NCBI RefSeq assembly: GCF_002585305.1 | Contig: NZ_NUNF01000003.1 | Coordinates: 1-32,615 of the forward strand | Source: Bacillus sp. AFS037270 | GTDB taxonomy: Bacteria > Bacillota > Bacilli > Bacillales_B > DSM-18226 | Length of the DNA stretch: 32,615 nt | Reading direction: 5' to 3' | Shown here: one piece after another, positions 16,007-22,260 of the stretch | Layout: each line of letters begins with the position of its first letter | How positions within the stretch are numbered: position 1 is the first letter of the stretch | Notes under the pieces: model-generated | Database searches by the model: none | Seen by the model: the letters and a program-made list of their open reading frames with translations, nothing else | What the model was told of the DNA's origin: nothing | Translations under genes and position numbers: made by a program

Positions 16007-17144
16007 GTAACACCCCGTAAACCTGTGATTTTAATAATATTTTTTTGGCCCAAAAATAATGAGGCTTTACTTCGTTCATTTTATTCGCAAATTCACTTTT
16101 CATAACCCCATTATTTTCATCGAATGCTTTTACTATATTACTGGCATCAATAAATTCCTCATAGGAAACCACATTAAGGGCCTGAACGACCTTTATATGT
16201 GATGGATGAATGATTGTTTTACCTGTTAACCCATTACTAATATCCATCAGGATTTCACGGATTAGACCATCCATGTTATCATCAATTAATTGGGCTCTCC
16301 ATTTGAGGCCTTCTGCTCCGTATCGTTCACGGAACGGAGTTTGCCGGAGCTGGGGCTTTAACATCCTTTTTTTCGCAGAGAAGTATTCCCAGACAGGACC
16401 TGAGATGACATACGAACTATCAAATCGTTGAAAGACATTTATAATATCGGAAATGCAATCTCTTAAAACAGCAATATCATAAACAGTTGTATCCATATTT
16501 CTCCGTATGCCGTACAAACCACAGAAATCAGTCGCCCCTATTCGAACATTCAGAATATATTTCTTGTATTGATCTAAAAGGTGCTTGATCTCCATTAGTT
16601 CATCCAACCTTGTTTCCTTCTGGATAACCTTAGCTGATTCAAGTATGGGCATTGCATAAAAAGGATGAGCCTCAGTATGAACATCACGTACTATTTCCAA
16701 TAAACCCCTGCCAAATTCGACGCTGAATTTAGGTATGACTACGCCTGTTAAAAGGTTCAATGCATCACCCAACTGATTCTTAAGGTGTTGCAATTGTTCG
16801 AGTTGACGAATCCGGATAAACATAAGAGGTAAATCCTCATAATTTAAGAATCCTTTACTACATTCATCTTGTAACTTTAATAATTCCCCAACAAGTAAAT
16901 TTTCAGCGGTATCCACTTCATGGTCGCTTATTGCATCCTCCAAATCTATGACGAGCGAGGTTAAACCCTCATGCTTTTTTGAAAGGATTTCCTGATGGAT
17001 ATTTGGGCGGGTAGCTGGCATATAGAGTGTTGCACCTAAACCGTAGGACAAAATGTCACGGTTTGTGTATTTTGAAAATGTCCCTGGTCTTCGGAAGAAA
17101 AACCGTTCAATTTCATCTTCATAAAAGTATGTAAAAAATTCCAT
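15957..17144 (-). CDS. HpcH/HpaI aldolase / citrate lyase beta-like C-C bond lyase of the Ter module
   Basis: A TIM-barrel enzyme of 395 residues in the CitE/HpcH group. Family motifs are clear: YMPATRP (41-47), VIDLEDAI (65-72, metal-ligand acids), FIRIRQ (109-114), RIGATDFCGLYG (201-212) and GKTIIHPSHI (308-317). Such enzymes cleave or form C-C bonds in acyl-CoA or oxoacid substrates using a divalent metal; the substrate here is unknown. I start it at ATG 17144 because AGAGGAG lies 9 bases upstream; the longer reading from TTG 17219 runs through a terminator hairpin. It is the first gene of the lyase-PRTase-StiP-HAD block and overlaps the next gene by 50 bases. Confidence 0.86.
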   Translation of the reverse strand: MEFFTYFYEDEIERFFFRRPGTFSKYTNRDILSYGLGATLYMPATRPNIHQEILSKKHEGLTSLVIDLEDAISDHEVDTAENLLVGELLKLQDECSKGFLNYEDLPLMFIRIRQLEQLQHLKNQLGDALNLLTGVVIPKFSVEFGRGLLEIVRDVHTEAHPFYAMPILESAKVIQKETRLDELMEIKHLLDQYKKYILNVRIGATDFCGLYGIRRNMDTTVYDIAVLRDCISDIINVFQRFDSSYVISGPVWEYFSAKKRMLKPQLRQTPFRERYGAEGLKWRAQLIDDNMDGLIREILMDISNGLTGKTIIHPSHIKVVQALNVVSYEEFIDASNIVKAFDENNGVMKSEFANKMNEVKPHYFWAKKILLKSQVYGVLHEEFTSIDLIRKEVYV

Positions 17145-17169
17145 TACCCGTTTCTCCTCTGTGAATGGT

Positions 17170-17206
17170 AAAAAAGAGAGGGGAAACAGACTTTCGTCAG
17201 CTCCCC
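17170..17206 (-). terminator. Terminator or attenuator between terC and the lyase gene
   Basis: On the minus strand GGGGAGCTGAC pairs imperfectly with GTCTGTTTCCCC around a GAAA tetraloop (17180-17206), followed by TCTCTTTTTT. It lies 16 bases after the terC stop and about 25 bases upstream of the lyase Shine-Dalgarno, so it would limit transcription into the enzyme block. Confidence 0.7.
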
Positions 17207-17222
17207 ACCCCTTTGACAAACA

Positions 17223-17999
17223 TTATGAATTATTTTCCCTGCTGCCTTCCTTTTTTTTATTGTTATAATGAACGATAAAAGTAGCACCAAAGGTTAATAG
17301 TAAGATAATAAAGAATGTAATATGTCCCATTTCAATATGAAATACTGCAAGAAGCATCTTAATCGCAATAATTAAGATTAAAATATAAGCAGTTGTTTCT
17401 AGTTCTGGCACGCGATCAATTAGTGTTAAGAAAACACCTGCTACCCCCCGCATCATTAAGACGCCGAGCATACCGCCAATTAATAAAACCCAAACTTCTT
17501 CACTAACACCAAATGCTGCCAAAACGCTGTCAACGGAAAAAGCAATATCCATCAATTCGACAGCAGCAACTGTTCCCCAGAATGTTCCAAATAAGCGAAT
17601 TAAGAGTCCTTTTTGATTGATACCTTCCTCATGCTGCTCTTCTTCCTCAGCCCCTTTTCGCTTATCCAAAAAGTACTTAATGGATAACCATGCCAAGTAA
17701 CCTGCACCTAATATTTTTACCCACCATAGTTTGATTAAGAATACCCCGATTCCAATCGCTATAAACCGGAAGACATAGGCACCTAATAAACCGTAAAACA
17801 GAGCTTTCTTCCGTTTTTCGGGTGGCAGATGTTTAACCATGACGGCTAAAACTAAGGCATTATCTGCAGAGAGTAATCCTTCTAAAATAACAAGAGTACC
17901 TATCAATCCCCAGCTGACAGGATTTGTTAACACCTCTCCCCACATTTCCCAGTTAAAAAACTGTGAGTATGTATCTAATATATGTTGTAAAACTGACAT
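17223..17999 (-). CDS. terC: TerC-family integral membrane protein (YceF/MeeF-like)
   Basis: A 258-residue membrane protein with about seven helices. Conserved acidic motifs sit within helices: EGLLSADNALVLAVM (about 38-52) and ELMDIAFSVDSVLAAFG (about 144-160). Those aspartates are thought to bind metal. In B. subtilis the TerC homologs YceF (MeeF) and YkoY (MeeY) have been linked to manganese export and metalation of secreted enzymes, and this copy is likely to share that role. Start ATG 17999 has AGGAGG 10 bases upstream; longer readings to 18128 cross a terminator. It follows the upstream terD, separated by a hairpin and a small repeat. Confidence 0.92.
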   Translation of the reverse strand: MSVLQHILDTYSQFFNWEMWGEVLTNPVSWGLIGTLVILEGLLSADNALVLAVMVKHLPPEKRKKALFYGLLGAYVFRFIAIGIGVFLIKLWWVKILGAGYLAWLSIKYFLDKRKGAEEEEQHEEGINQKGLLIRLFGTFWGTVAAVELMDIAFSVDSVLAAFGVSEEVWVLLIGGMLGVLMMRGVAGVFLTLIDRVPELETTAYILILIIAIKMLLAVFHIEMGHITFFIILLLTFGATFIVHYNNKKKEGSRENNS

Positions 18000-18036
18000 T
18001 AAAAGAATTCCTCCTAGATAGTAAACATGATTTTTT

Positions 18037-18064
18037 AAAAAGACCCATCTAACTGGGTCTTTTT
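18037..18064. terminator. Hairpin terminator between terD and terC
   Basis: A perfect 11-bp stem (AAAAAGACCCA / TGGGTCTTTTT) with a 6-base loop and U-tracts in either direction. terC must be reached by partial readthrough from the sigma-W promoter upstream of terD or by its own promoter. Confidence 0.75.
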
Positions 18065-18071
18065 TTGGAAG

Positions 18072-18140
18072 TGTTAAACTTGGATGTTGATTTCCACTCC
18101 AATCAACATCGTTATAAAAAATCAACAATGACCTTTAACA
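18072..18140. repeat. 69-bp short form of the hairpin repeat found at 20323-20569
   Basis: TGTTAAA and TTTAACA bound the element. Inside is a perfect 10-bp hairpin, GATGTTGATT / AATCAACATC (18083-18092 with 18101-18110), around an 8-base loop. Its left part matches the left end of the 20.3-kb repeat and its right part matches the right end. The GC-rich core is absent. It lies in the 3' region of terD. Confidence 0.7.
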
Positions 18141-18158
18141 TAGACTTATTTTAAATTA

Positions 18159-18740
18159 TTAACCAATTGATAAGCCAAAATCAGTTGCTAACGCAGCTAA
18201 TCCTCCCTGGTATCCGCTGCCAATCGCACTAAATTTCCATTCACCGTTGTGACGATATAATTCTCCAACAACAATGGCAGTCTCAATCGAAAAATCTTCC
18301 CCTAAATCATATCGGATTAATTCTTCGCCAGTTGCCTCGTTGAAGATTCTCGCATAAGAATTACTGACCTGACCAAAGTTTTGGTTCCGGCTGTCCGCCT
18401 CATGAATGGTAATGGTAAATGCAATCCTCTGAATATTAGCTGGAACAGTTGTAAGATTAATTTTCACTTGTTCATCATCACCATCGCCAGCACCTGTGCG
18501 GTTATCTCCAGTATGTACGACAGCACCGCCTGCGCCTTCACGATTATTGTAAAAAATGAAGTCTGTTTCATTCGTTACTTTGCCATTCTCTCCTAAAAGG
18601 AAAATGGATGAATCCAAGTCAAAATCATTACCGCCATCATATTTATTAGTGTCCCATCCTAATCCAACCACAACATTTGTTAAACCAGGATTTGTTTTTG
18701 TTAAATCAACCTTTTGACCTTTAGATAAACTTACTGCCAT
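18159..18740 (-). CDS. terD: TerD-family calcium-binding stress protein (first gene of the Ter locus)
   Basis: A 193-residue TerD protein beginning [19 protein letters not shown]. The calcium-site blocks DFDLDSS (about 40-46) and [15 protein letters not shown] are intact, as are [11 protein letters not shown] and YRHNGEWKF. It is very similar to the copy at 8092 over its full length, so the two ends of the locus probably carry duplicates. The ATG is preceded by GGAGGAA. A perfect sigma-W-type promoter lies 35 bases upstream, so this gene should be among the most strongly induced of the locus under envelope stress. A terminator follows before terC. Confidence 0.93.
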   Translation of the reverse strand: MAVSLSKGQKVDLTKTNPGLTNVVVGLGWDTNKYDGGNDFDLDSSIFLLGENGKVTNETDFIFYNNREGAGGAVVHTGDNRTGAGDGDDEQVKINLTTVPANIQRIAFTITIHEADSRNQNFGQVSNSYARIFNEATGEELIRYDLGEDFSIETAIVVGELYRHNGEWKFSAIGSGYQGGLAALATDFGLSIG

Positions 18741-18774
18741 TTTTACATTCCTCCATTTTTGGTGATAGATTATT

Positions 18775-18800
18775 TACGAGTTTCTTTTAAAAAGGTTTCA
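18775..18800 (-). promoter_or_regulatory. Sigma-W-type ECF promoter of terD
   Basis: Minus-strand TGAAAC (18795-18800) and CGTA (18775-18778) are separated by 16 bases, an exact match to the sigma-W consensus. The predicted start is near 18768, giving a leader of about 28 bases with GGAGGA. Confidence 0.85.
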
Positions 18801-18826
18801 TTTATTATAAAAAAATTTATGAAGGA

Positions 18827-19420
18827 CTAGCTCATCCATTTTGGCGGAGTATTTCTGTCCCAATAAATGGTACCCAGCTCATGATGGGTATGAAAATCAT
18901 CATGATAGGTATGATAATGAAAATTAAACCAATAGCCTGCCTGCGGCGGATTATCGCGTCTTACATGGAAACGTATAATATCTTTCCCTGAAACACTATC
19001 TTTTATATTAAAAATTTTCTCAGAAAGCCCGGAACCAGGCTGTTCTGTTATGGTCAGATTCTTAACACGATCCTCTGGAAACTGCGAAGCTGTTTCTTCG
19101 ATTGCCTTTTCAATATTCGGTAAAATTATTTCTCGGAATTCACTTTCGATGACTGGCTTTATTCTAGTCCCAAACTTTTGATAGGATTGAATTTCTGCCT
19201 GTTTAATTAGTTCCTGCATAAACTTTTCTCTATTAAATTCTGTTTCTATTAAATAACTATTTGCCTGAACAAAACTTCTTTCAGGTGCTGGAGTTTCGAA
19301 ACCGTCTCGATCATTAATTTTTTCTGCATTCGCTTGATTTATTAGTTGTGATGGGGTTACAAGACCAAATGTTAAAATCGATATGGTGACAAAAAGTGAT
19401 TTACGCAGCCACTTGTTCAT
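18827..19420 (-). CDS. ypjP: YpjP family secreted or membrane-anchored protein
   Basis: A 197-residue protein matching B. subtilis YpjP, function unknown. An N-terminal signal sequence (basic start, hydrophobic 9-26) ends in a plausible ANA cleavage site at 30-32, so the rest is probably extracytoplasmic. The C-terminus is strikingly histidine-rich: six His between residues 168 and 180, next to acidic and aromatic residues, which looks like a metal site. It lies just upstream of the Ter locus on the same strand, with no obvious terminator before the sigma-W promoter of terD. In B. subtilis the gene lies close to thyB-dfrA without the Ter genes between them. Confidence 0.82.
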   Translation of the reverse strand: MNKWLRKSLFVTISILTFGLVTPSQLINQANAEKINDRDGFETPAPERSFVQANSYLIETEFNREKFMQELIKQAEIQSYQKFGTRIKPVIESEFREIILPNIEKAIEETASQFPEDRVKNLTITEQPGSGLSEKIFNIKDSVSGKDIIRFHVRRDNPPQAGYWFNFHYHTYHDDFHTHHELGTIYWDRNTPPKWMS

Positions 19421-19438
19421 AATCGGTTCACACCTTTA

Positions 19439-19481
19439 TTGTAAGAGATTTCTGAATTTAAGTTTCTTACAAATTATTATA
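19439..19481 (-). promoter_or_regulatory. ypjP promoter -10 and leader dyad
   Basis: Minus-strand -10 TATAAT is at 19476-19481. Directly downstream lies a perfect 8-bp dyad, TTGTAAGA / TCTTACAA (19439-19446 with 19465-19472), which would span about +1 to +31 of the transcript. It could be a repressor operator or a leader hairpin. No clear -35 is seen. Confidence 0.4.
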
Positions 19482-19502
19482 CTTCTTTTTTGGGCAAAAT
19501 GG

Positions 19503-19536
19503 AAAAAAACTGAAAGTAAGAGCTTTCAGTTTTTTT
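19503..19536. terminator. Terminator of ypiP
   Basis: A 14-bp perfect stem (seven A plus CTGAAAG, with CTTTCAG plus seven T) and a 6-base loop overlap the ypiP stop codon. Confidence 0.85.
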
Positions 19537-20302
19537 CTATTACTCCAAAATGAAATTTTGCGGTTTTTCGGCGCATGACTTGAAAGCCATATTTTTCAAA
19601 GCGCAAGCTTTTGTATTGATCTTTTAAGACTACTCTATATTTAGCTACCCTGATGGCCTCGGTTATCATTTCATCAGTCAGATTATCATGAATAGCAAAA
19701 TGGCCTAAAGCTTTAATCCCATCGGATTCAAGGATCGTTTCTTCAAACATTGGATCAAAATAGACACAGTCAGCTGATGAATCTCGTTGACTTTTTAAAT
19801 AATCGCGGGCGTTCGTTTGAATAACACGGATGCGATTCATGGCCTCATCCATGACAGGAAGTCCGGAGTCCCAAGTTTGCAGTCCCTGTTGAACAATGAA
19901 GGCCAAGTATTTCTGACCCTCTATACCGGTTACCATCCCTTCTCGCCCAACGAGGAAGCTTGCAATTATCGCATCTGAAGCAAGGCCAAGGGTACAATCA
20001 AGAAATGTCATACCTTTTGTAAGTTTTACGGCATCAGCAAATGGGTCGTAGTCACCACTGATTAGCCGCTTAATCCGAAACATCGCTGAATTAGGGTGGA
20101 AGAAAAATGGCTGGTTAGTATTTTTCTCAAAAAGCTCCAATCGTTCTTTCCCCACAACAATACAGTCACTGTCAGCCTGTTGTTGAATATGGTAAATCGA
20201 TTTCTTTTTGCGAGGGAGATAAGGAACCTGTAAAAATTTAGAAATTTGCAGTGCACGTTCAATCATTTCCTCGTTTGTTCTTCCTGCTGTTGTTACAAAC
20301 AT
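19526..20302 (-). CDS. ypiP: YpiP, class I SAM-dependent methyltransferase
   Basis: A 258-residue protein matching B. subtilis YpiP. The SAM-binding region shows as FLDCTLGLASDAIIASFLVG (about 123-142), a G-rich motif I, followed by VTGIEG with the acidic ribose-binding residue. VYFDPMFE (about 198-205) fits motif IV, and its DPMF segment resembles the RsmJ family, which methylates a 16S rRNA guanine. RNA methylation is therefore the best guess, not shown. The ATG has AAGAGATGA ahead of it. A 247-bp hairpin repeat starts 20 bases upstream, leaving little room for an ordinary promoter. Confidence 0.8.
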   Translation of the reverse strand: MFVTTAGRTNEEMIERALQISKFLQVPYLPRKKKSIYHIQQQADSDCIVVGKERLELFEKNTNQPFFFHPNSAMFRIKRLISGDYDPFADAVKLTKGMTFLDCTLGLASDAIIASFLVGREGMVTGIEGQKYLAFIVQQGLQTWDSGLPVMDEAMNRIRVIQTNARDYLKSQRDSSADCVYFDPMFEETILESDGIKALGHFAIHDNLTDEMITEAIRVAKYRVVLKDQYKSLRFEKYGFQVMRRKTAKFHFGVIEKN

Positions 20303-20322
20303 ACGATCATCTCTTTTTATTT

Positions 20323-20569
20323 AGGCTCTGTTAAATTTGGCTGTTGATTTCCGCTCCAGGCGATCGCTTTCCGCGGGCGTGCCGGGGAGCCTCCTCGGCG
20401 CTTTAGCGCCTGTGGGGTCTCCCCTGCCCCGTACTCCCGCAGGACATTGATTTTACATCCTCGAATCCGCCCACGCACGAAGGAAATGCATTAGCATTTT
20501 CGAGGAGTCGAGCGCCTTCCGCTCCAATCAACAGAGTATGAAAAACAGCAATGTCGTTTAACAGAGCCT
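20323..20569. repeat. 247-bp GC-rich hairpin repeat element between brxA and ypiP
   Basis: The element has 13-bp terminal inverted repeats (AGGCTCTGTTAAA at 20323 and its complement at 20557-20569) and inner arms CTGTTGATT / AATCAACAG. The GC-rich core holds a nested hairpin: GGGGAG / CTCCCC (20384-20389 with 20419-20424) around GGCGC-TTTA-GCGCC (20397-20410). A 10-bp direct repeat, TTCCGCTCCA, occurs at 20349-20358 and 20517-20526. No coding frame is evident. I recognise the core from memory as a repeat common in Bacillaceae. It stands out sharply in GC from its AT-rich surroundings. Confidence 0.8.
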
Positions 20570-20576
20570 TTATTTA

Positions 20577-20607
20577 TTAAAAAAAGGACGTCTACTGACA
20601 TCCCTTT
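20577..20607 (-). terminator. Probable terminator of brxA
   Basis: On the minus strand AAAGGGATGTC pairs with GACGTCCTTT around an AGTA loop (one wobble, one bulge), followed by a T-run. It overlaps the brxA stop codon. Confidence 0.65.
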
Positions 20608-21040
20608 AGCAATGAGCTTCAAATGCGCCCAATAGGTTTTGCATAACAACTTCCATCGGCATGCCTTCAATATCATGTCTCGGAATAAAATGAACTACCT
20701 GTTTATCTTTTAGTAATGCCATTGATGGTGATGAAGGTTCGATTCCTTCAAAGTACTCACGCATTTTTGCTGTCGCTTCTTTATCTTGTCCAGCAAAAAC
20801 AGTTACTAAATGCTCTGGTTTTTTCTCACTATTTAACACAGCTTGGGTTGCTGCAGGTCTTGCTAAGCCCGCGGCACAGCCGCATACGGAATTTACTACA
20901 ACAAGTGTTATACCCGTTGTTTTTTCCATAAAATCTTCGACCTCTTCAGCACTTTTTAGCTCTTCAAAGCCTGCTCTTGTTAATTCTTCACGCATTGGTA
21001 AAACCATTTGTTTCATATATTCTTCATATGCATTTGACAT
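20606..21040 (-). CDS. brxA: Bacilliredoxin BrxA (YphP)
   Basis: Removes bacillithiol from S-bacillithiolated proteins after oxidative stress, in the cytoplasm. The 144-residue thioredoxin-fold protein has the diagnostic CGC motif (Cys53-Gly-Cys55) in VVVNSVCGCAAGLARPA, and its length and ends match B. subtilis BrxA. It implies that the host makes bacillithiol, as Bacillaceae do. The gene is separated from ypiP by a terminator and the hairpin repeat. In B. subtilis ilvD follows nearby; no ilvD is present here. Confidence 0.95.
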   Translation of the reverse strand: MSNAYEEYMKQMVLPMREELTRAGFEELKSAEEVEDFMEKTTGITLVVVNSVCGCAAGLARPAATQAVLNSEKKPEHLVTVFAGQDKEATAKMREYFEGIEPSSPSMALLKDKQVVHFIPRHDIEGMPMEVVMQNLLGAFEAHC

Positions 21041-21099
21041 TCACATTCACTCCATTTCTTCTCCATATAGAATACTATAATCATGGCTAATTTACAAAA

Positions 21100-22233
21100 T
21101 TACTGGTCAGACTTTCTTGCTTCCGTCATCTGTTTCCAGACTGAACCTTTCGCTTCTTCTCCGCCTTCAATTCTTTCAATCGCCATTTTGATTTGCATAC
21201 TGACTTCAAATTCCGGATCTTTTTCAGCCTCTTTAAGGGCTGGTAAAGACTCTTCATTGCCAGCCTCATAGAGAAACATAGCCGCTCTCCACCTTACAAG
21301 CTTACTCTTATCCTTCAATGCTTTGACCATTTCCTTTGCTGCCTCAGGGAAGCCTAAATCGGATAAGCAATCACCTGCTGTTCTGCGCACGGTTACAGTT
21401 TTATCATTTAATGCGATATATAGTAACGGCAGAACTTCCTTCTCCTTGATCATACCAAGATATACTGTTGCCAGTCTCCGTATGGAGGGTTTCTCATCTT
21501 GCAATGCTTTTTCAAGCATAGGTAAATCATCGAGTTCAGGGTCATCCATTTGTTCTAGCAACTGATAGCGTAACTGCCAGTCAGGATTGTTTAAATCCTC
21601 AGTTGTTACTTTTTTACGAGTTCGCTTTGCTTTCTGGACAATTGGTGTACCTGAGCTTTGCGCTTTTGTTACAAGTGCTTTAAGGCGCTCCTTTGGATAG
21701 GCTGCAATTAATTCCTCGACAACCTCTTGACCAATATGATCAAAATCGCCATAGCGGACTCCTTGATTTTGCCATTTACGCAAAAGGATATAATTATCCT
21801 CGGGAAGCTGTGCCTGTTCCCTTGCTTTTAAAAAGTAATCTGGCATTCCAAACCTTCGTTCCGTGGAACTATCTGTCAGTTTAACCTGAAGAGGAATGTC
21901 TTTAAACATTTGAATTTCTACCTTAATTTCGCCAAAATGCTCGTCTAGCTTGTTTATATTAGCAGTTTCCTCTGTTTTTTCACCAAACGCCTGGCGGACT
22001 TGAGGTAATAATTCCTTCCAATCATATTTTGCGTTTCGCTCAACGGCTAAAAAATCAGCAACATGATATACACCCTTTATTCCTTCAATTTGCAGGATTG
22101 CTTGAATAATTGGAGGGGCGTCTGAAGAAGTTTCTTTTTTATAATTATGGCTTTTGCCCATTGGAAGTTCTTGGTCTAAATTAATTTTCATTGTATTTGG
22201 ACTTGGCGTTGGTTCAATCGCCTTTATTTTCAA
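21100..22233 (-). CDS. ypgR: Conserved virulence factor C family protein (YpgR), Nfu-N plus HEAT repeats
   Basis: A 377-residue cytoplasmic protein like B. subtilis YpgR and staphylococcal CvfC. The first 85 residues resemble the N-terminal domain of Nfu-type scaffold proteins (IEPTPSPNTMKINL, then IKGVYHVADFLAVERN). The second half is a run of HEAT-like helical repeats, for example PSIRRLATVYLGMI, VTVRRTAGDCLSDLG and KLVRWRAAMFLYEAG. Its molecular role is unknown; protein-protein scaffolding is likely. I choose the TTG at 22233: AGGTGATTG lies at the right distance and the N-terminus then matches the family. The GTG at 22242 is inside the Shine-Dalgarno. Confidence 0.88.
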   Translation of the reverse strand: MKIKAIEPTPSPNTMKINLDQELPMGKSHNYKKETSSDAPPIIQAILQIEGIKGVYHVADFLAVERNAKYDWKELLPQVRQAFGEKTEETANINKLDEHFGEIKVEIQMFKDIPLQVKLTDSSTERRFGMPDYFLKAREQAQLPEDNYILLRKWQNQGVRYGDFDHIGQEVVEELIAAYPKERLKALVTKAQSSGTPIVQKAKRTRKKVTTEDLNNPDWQLRYQLLEQMDDPELDDLPMLEKALQDEKPSIRRLATVYLGMIKEKEVLPLLYIALNDKTVTVRRTAGDCLSDLGFPEAAKEMVKALKDKSKLVRWRAAMFLYEAGNEESLPALKEAEKDPEFEVSMQIKMAIERIEGGEEAKGSVWKQMTEARKSDQ

Positions 22234-22260
22234 CACAATCACCTAATTCTTGTTGTTTTC

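Noticed and set aside
17145..17219. A longer N-terminus for the Ter lyase starting at TTG 17219
   Set aside because: The extension is encoded by the terminator hairpin and T-run, lacks family similarity, and a good Shine-Dalgarno sits at the downstream ATG.
8092..18740. Calling the locus a proven tellurite or phage resistance system
   Set aside because: Ter genes are named for such phenotypes, but the Bacillus sets mostly answer envelope and metal stress; nothing in the sequence shows tellurite or phage resistance.
20323..20569. The GC-rich repeat as a transposon or an rRNA/tRNA fragment
   Set aside because: It has inverted termini but no coding frame, no clear target duplication and no tRNA cloverleaf; a structured interspersed repeat fits better.
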